A stretch of DNA of 8,754 nucleotides from an uncultured Eubacteriales bacterium (lineage in GTDB: Bacteria; Bacillota; Clostridia; Oscillospirales; Oscillospiraceae), in the NCBI GenBank assembly GCA_905210385.1, contig CAJLWS010000051.1, positions 1-8,754 of the forward strand, given 5' to 3'. The notes below the pieces were generated by a model, which was given only the letters and a program-made list of their open reading frames with translations, was not told the origin of the DNA and did not search any database. Below are positions 6,285-8,754 of this stretch, in pieces (the first letter of the stretch is position 1; each line of letters starts with the position of its first letter). The position numbers and the translations under genes were made by a program.

Positions 6285-6359
6285 TTGACAGCCATTTTTG
6301 TCATATTGACAATTATACTTGTCAATATGCAATATATCATTGTCAAAGGCCTTTGTCAA
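6285..6359. promoter_or_regulatory. TTGWCA operator array over the operon promoter
   Basis: Six copies of TTGWCA occur on the + strand: TTGACA at 6285 and 6306, and TTGTCA at 6298, 6319, 6340 and 6353. The pairs 6285/6298 and 6306/6319 are inverted with the same 13-bp pitch. Their centres are exactly 21 bp apart, which places them on the same face of the helix. The second pair is the core of a long palindrome: CATATTGACAA at 6302-6312 is the perfect inverse of TTGTCAATATG at 6319-6329. The element at 6340 continues the 21-bp register from 6319, and 6353 is 13 bp beyond it. The array runs from the -35 box, past the -10, to just before the ribosome site of the first gene. That is where a repressor would block polymerase. 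The XRE protein encoded by the operon is the obvious candidate binder. Confidence 0.75.
6331..6359 (-). promoter_or_regulatory. Sigma-A type promoter of the six-gene operon
   Basis: On the minus strand a perfect TTGACA (-35; + 6354-6359) and TATATT (-10; + 6331-6336) are separated by 17 bases. Transcription should begin near 6324, giving a leader of about 54 nt before the 33-residue ORF. The -35 coincides with one TTGWCA element. The long palindrome at 6302-6329 begins right after the -10 and covers the start point. A perfect TATAAT also exists inside that palindrome (+ 6312-6317) but has no well-placed -35. Confidence 0.75.
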
Positions 6360-6360
6360 T

Positions 6361-6428
6361 AGGGGTTCCGCAAAAAGCGGGAAAAGATTGGGAAAAGGAG
6401 TTGGGGGCGAGAAATTTGGGGAAAGGGG
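6361..6428 (+). other. Purine-rich tract with repeated G-runs
   Basis: Between the two divergent promoters the + strand is almost all A and G. It has G-runs at 6379-6381, 6390-6392, 6403-6407, 6418-6421 and 6425-6428. Several gaps between runs are 8-10 nt, longer than in classical G-quadruplex motifs. No gene or terminator is evident in the tract. It may only be a spacer with strand bias. Confidence 0.3.
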
Positions 6429-6457
6429 TTGCCAGGAGGGCGGATATTATGTAAAAT
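6429..6457 (+). promoter_or_regulatory. Sigma-A type promoter of the SLH-GH25 gene
   Basis: TTGCCA (6429-6434) and TAAAAT (6452-6457) are separated by exactly 17 bases, each one base off consensus. Transcription would begin near 6464, giving a leader of about 37 nt that ends with the ribosome site AAAAGGAGA before the ATG at 6501. The region does not overlap the TTGWCA array, so this gene need not share the operon's repressor. Confidence 0.7.
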
Positions 6458-6500
6458 GAGGAGACGTTATCCACCCCACAGCGATGAAAAGGAGACAACC

Positions 6501-7832
6501 ATGAGAAAAAGAACGCTTGCATGCCTGCTGGTGGCTGCTCTGACGGCAGCTATGTTGGTGCTGCCTGGCGCGGGCGCGCAGCCCCATCGAGAGATGAATT
6601 TTACCGATGTCTCTCAGGAAAATTGGTACTATGATTATGTGAAGGATTTGTATGAAGCGGGTATCATTGACGGCTATGGAAATGGCATTTTTGCCGGTGA
6701 TCTCACCGTGACCTGGGGGCAGGCGTTCAAGCTGATTACGCTGGCGATTGGATGCCAGACCCCAGACCCGGTAGCGGGAGAGAGCTGGGCCTATCCTTAT
6801 ATTGAGCTGGCCATTGATAACCGGCTGGTGTATTCCTTTGATGAGGAATATTTATCTGACAGTCCTACCCGCCTGCAGATAGCCCATATGGTGGCCCGGG
6901 CGCTGGATCTGTTGAGCATTCCCCAGGGAGATACTCCCTTCACCGACTGTGATGACGGCTATGTAACCCATCTGTACGAGAAGGGAATTCTGCGCGGGGC
7001 GGGGAATGGCACCTTCGCGCCGGACTCACCTATCACCCGGGCGGAGATCACCACCATCATCTGGCGGATGTACCACCTGGACGTGACGGAGGGCACCTTC
7101 CGCCACAGCAACTACTGGGTGGAGCCATTTGGGGCGGACCAGGTGGCCCCCTTCGGCTATGACACGGCGCAGTTTACCCTGGATGAGAACGGCTTCGTGA
7201 CCTACGGGGACGACCCGGAGGCCTATGAGGTGGGGGTGGACGTGTCCGAGCACCAGGGGGAGATCGACTGGCAGGCGGTAGCCGACGCAGGGGTGGACTT
7301 CGCCATCATCCGTATCGGAGGCCGGCTGATGCAGTCCGGCGGGCTGTATGAGGACGCCTATTTCCGGGCCAATCTGGAGGGGGCCAAGGCCGCCGGCCTG
7401 AAGGTGGGGGTGTACTTTTTCTCCCAGGCTATCAACGCGGAAGAGGGCCTGGAAGAGGCGGAATTTGTGCTGGATCTGCTGGATGGGGCCGAGCTGGACT
7501 ACCCGGTGATCTGCGACTGGGAGTACCTGGGGGGCAGCACCGCCCGCACCTACGGGGTGGAGCCGGCGGATATCACTGCTGGGATCGGCGCCTTTTGCTC
7601 CCGGGTGGAGGAGGAGGGCTACCAGGCGGGGCTGTACTTCAACGCCTACTGCGGCTACATCAAGATGGACCTGCGGGAGCTGACGGACTATGACTTCTGG
7701 TATGCCCAGTACAGCGACGTCCCCAGCTACCGCTATCACTTCCAGATGTGGCAGTACTCCAGCAGCGGGCAGGTGGACGGCATCGACAGCGATGTGGACC
7801 TCAATCTCTGCCTGATGCCCTACGGAACATAA
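6501..7832 (+). CDS. Secreted SLH-domain GH25 lysozyme-type wall hydrolase
   Basis: This 443-residue exported protein has an N-terminal signal peptide (basic RKR, then a hydrophobic core to about residue 24, probable cleavage near the AGA at 24-26). Three SLH repeats follow at about 32-85, 92-138 and 146-192. They should hold it to wall polysaccharide. Only the third keeps the ITRAE motif (178-182); the first has TWGQ and the second TRLQ in its place. A linker (193-243) leads to a GH25 N-acetylmuramidase domain (about 244-440). That domain has VDVSEHQG (246-253, Asp247), the acidic pair D339 and E341 in the CDWE motif, and the late motifs FWYAQY and MWQYSSSG. It would cleave the glycan strands of peptidoglycan outside the cell. 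The ATG at 6501 is supported by AAAAGGAGA and by the signal peptide; the frame is open 24 codons further but crosses the promoter. The SLH-coding part is clearly less GC-rich than the GH25 part. Confidence 0.93.
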   Translation: MRKRTLACLLVAALTAAMLVLPGAGAQPHREMNFTDVSQENWYYDYVKDLYEAGIIDGYGNGIFAGDLTVTWGQAFKLITLAIGCQTPDPVAGESWAYPYIELAIDNRLVYSFDEEYLSDSPTRLQIAHMVARALDLLSIPQGDTPFTDCDDGYVTHLYEKGILRGAGNGTFAPDSPITRAEITTIIWRMYHLDVTEGTFRHSNYWVEPFGADQVAPFGYDTAQFTLDENGFVTYGDDPEAYEVGVDVSEHQGEIDWQAVADAGVDFAIIRIGGRLMQSGGLYEDAYFRANLEGAKAAGLKVGVYFFSQAINAEEGLEEAEFVLDLLDGAELDYPVICDWEYLGGSTARTYGVEPADITAGIGAFCSRVEEEGYQAGLYFNAYCGYIKMDLRELTDYDFWYAQYSDVPSYRYHFQMWQYSSSGQVDGIDSDVDLNLCLMPYGT

Positions 7833-7837
7833 CAAAC

Positions 7838-7870
7838 GGGCCTCTCCCCATCGGGAGAGGCCCATTTTCT
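7838..7870 (+). terminator. Intrinsic terminator after the SLH-GH25 gene
   Basis: GGGCCTCTCCC (7838-7848) pairs perfectly with GGGAGAGGCCC (7853-7863) around the 4-nt loop CATC, giving an 11-bp stem. ATTTTCT follows. It begins 5 nt after the stop codon. On the other strand the same hairpin lies just past the obg stop and is followed by GTTTGTT, so it may serve both convergent genes, less strongly for obg. Confidence 0.88.
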
Positions 7871-7874
7871 ATCG

Positions 7875-8754
7875 TTACTTTCTGTATTCGAACTCCAGGT
7901 TGTACAGGCACACCAGGTCCCCGTCCTGGACACCCTGCGCCTCCATCTGCTGGTAGGCCCCGGCCTCCCGCAGCCGCTTGTCAAACCAGTTGCGGCTCTC
8001 GTAGTCGGAGAAGTTGACGTTGGCCATGAGCTGGCGCAGCCAGGTGCCGTCCACCAGCCAGGTGCCGTCCTCGTCCCGGGTGATCTCCAGAGGGGCGGAG
8101 GTGTCCACCTGGGGGGGACGCTCCACGTAGGTGGGCTCATACACCAGAATGGGGGGCAGCTGGGCTAGCAGGGCGGCGGCGGCGTACATCAGCTCCCGGG
8201 TGCCCTGCTGGGCGGCGGCGGAGATCTCGTACAGGGGGCAGCCTTTGGCCTCCACATGGGCGCGCAGCTTGTCCAGCAGGGCGGGATCCTCCATGATGTC
8301 CACCTTGTTGGCGGCCACCAGCATGGTGCGGCTGGCCAGCTCCGGGGACCAGCGCTCCAGCTCGGCGCAGATGGCGTCAAAGTCGGCCACCGGGTCCCGG
8401 CCCTCGCTGCCGGACACGTCCACCACGTGGATGAGCAGGCGGCAGCGGTCGATGTGGCGCAGAAAGTCGTGGCCCAGGCCGGCGCCGTCGGCAGCCCCCT
8501 CAATGATACCGGGAATGTCGGCCAGCACGAAGGAGTGCCCGTCCTCCATGGGCACCACCCCCAGGTTGGGGGACAAAGTGGTAAAGTGGTAGTTGGCGAT
8601 CTTGGGCTGGGCCCGGGTGACCACGCTGAGCAGGGTGGACTTGCCCACGTTGGGGAAGCCCACCAGTCCCACGTCGGCCAGCAGCTTCAGCTCCAGCAGG
8701 ACCTCCCGGCTCTGGCCGGGCAGGCCGGCCTTGGCAAACCGGGGGACCTGCCGG
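7875..8754 (-). CDS. obgE: Obg family ribosome-associated GTPase, 5' end missing
   Basis: The C-terminal 292 residues of the Obg/CgtA GTPase are in the window; the frame is open to the right edge. Numbering from the first complete codon (8753), G1 GFPNVGKST is at 32-40, the switch I YHFTT at 55-59, G3 DIPG at 79-82, G4 NKVD at 149-152 and G5 SAA at 178-180. The Obg C-terminal (OCT) domain follows at about 220-290, with TWLVDGTWLRQL and NWFDKRLREAG. The missing part is the glycine-rich N-terminal Obg fold, of which only the last residues (RFAKAGLPGQ) are seen. Obg proteins bind the large ribosomal subunit and act in its maturation and in stress signalling. A GTG at 8672 is internal, not a start. 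All G motifs look intact. The gene converges on the SLH-GH25 gene across the terminator. Confidence 0.97.
   Translation of the reverse strand, partial: RQVPRFAKAGLPGQSREVLLELKLLADVGLVGFPNVGKSTLLSVVTRAQPKIANYHFTTLSPNLGVVPMEDGHSFVLADIPGIIEGAADGAGLGHDFLRHIDRCRLLIHVVDVSGSEGRDPVADFDAICAELERWSPELASRTMLVAANKVDIMEDPALLDKLRAHVEAKGCPLYEISAAAQQGTRELMYAAAALLAQLPPILVYEPTYVERPPQVDTSAPLEITRDEDGTWLVDGTWLRQLMANVNFSDYESRNWFDKRLREAGAYQQMEAQGVQDGDLVCLYNLEFEYRK

Noticed and set aside
6285..6359. TTGWCA copies as a CRISPR array or mobile-element end
   Set aside because: The units are only 6-7 bp, with no conserved long repeat or spacers, and no transposase or cas gene is near. An operator array fits better.
6429..6500. 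Upstream extension of the SLH-GH25 protein by 24 residues
   Set aside because: It would place a charged segment before the signal peptide and overlap the promoter; the ATG at 6501 has a strong ribosome site.
8672..8674. GTG as the start of a short GTPase beginning at the G1 motif
   Set aside because: The upstream frame encodes typical Obg residues leading into the G domain and stays open to the window edge, so the gene is simply truncated by the window.

Overview
The base composition is high (GC-rich codon use, many G- or C-ending codons). Combined with Gram-positive style purine-rich ribosome binding sites, a three-repeat S-layer homology (SLH) wall-binding protein, NatAB-type exporters and an Obg GTPase, this suggests a GC-rich member of the Clostridia, plausibly a gut Oscillospirales/Flavonifractor-like bacterium. 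The taxonomy is inference; no rRNA or other marker is present to settle it.

Layout. Positions 1-2316 hold a two-gene ABC-2 exporter transcribed leftwards: an ATPase (1528-2244), then a large membrane subunit (3-1535) that runs off the left edge. It has its own sigma-A type promoter (2288-2316). Positions 2353-6359 hold a compact six-gene operon, also leftwards. From its promoter at 6331-6359 it encodes a 33-residue single-pass membrane peptide (too short for most gene callers), a 73-residue XRE repressor-type regulator, a DUF3169-like multi-pass membrane protein, a CPBP (CAAX-like) intramembrane protease homologue, a NatA-like ATPase and a NatB-like permease. Four of the five junctions are overlaps or 4-nt gaps and the fifth is a 16-nt gap, so one coordinately translated message is likely. 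Positions 6271-6500 are a divergent control region. It holds an array of six TTGWCA elements, two of which form 13-bp-spaced inverted pairs set exactly 21 bp apart, lying on and just downstream of the leftward promoter. It also holds a purine-rich tract and a separate rightward promoter (6429-6457). Positions 6501-7832 encode, rightwards, a secreted protein with three SLH repeats and a GH25 lysozyme-type catalytic domain, ended by a strong 11-bp-stem terminator. Positions 7875-8754 hold the C-terminal two thirds of the Obg GTPase, leftwards, cut by the right edge.

How the genes may work together. The small peptide, XRE regulator, DUF3169 protein, CPBP protein and NatAB look like one autoregulated envelope module. 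The regulator probably binds the TTGWCA array at its own promoter. The membrane proteins and exporter would then act on a membrane stress, ion or peptide signal. The physiological signal cannot be read from the sequence. The second ABC exporter is a separate transcription unit of a different family. The SLH-GH25 protein is a cell-wall hydrolase with its own promoter, and Obg is a housekeeping gene.
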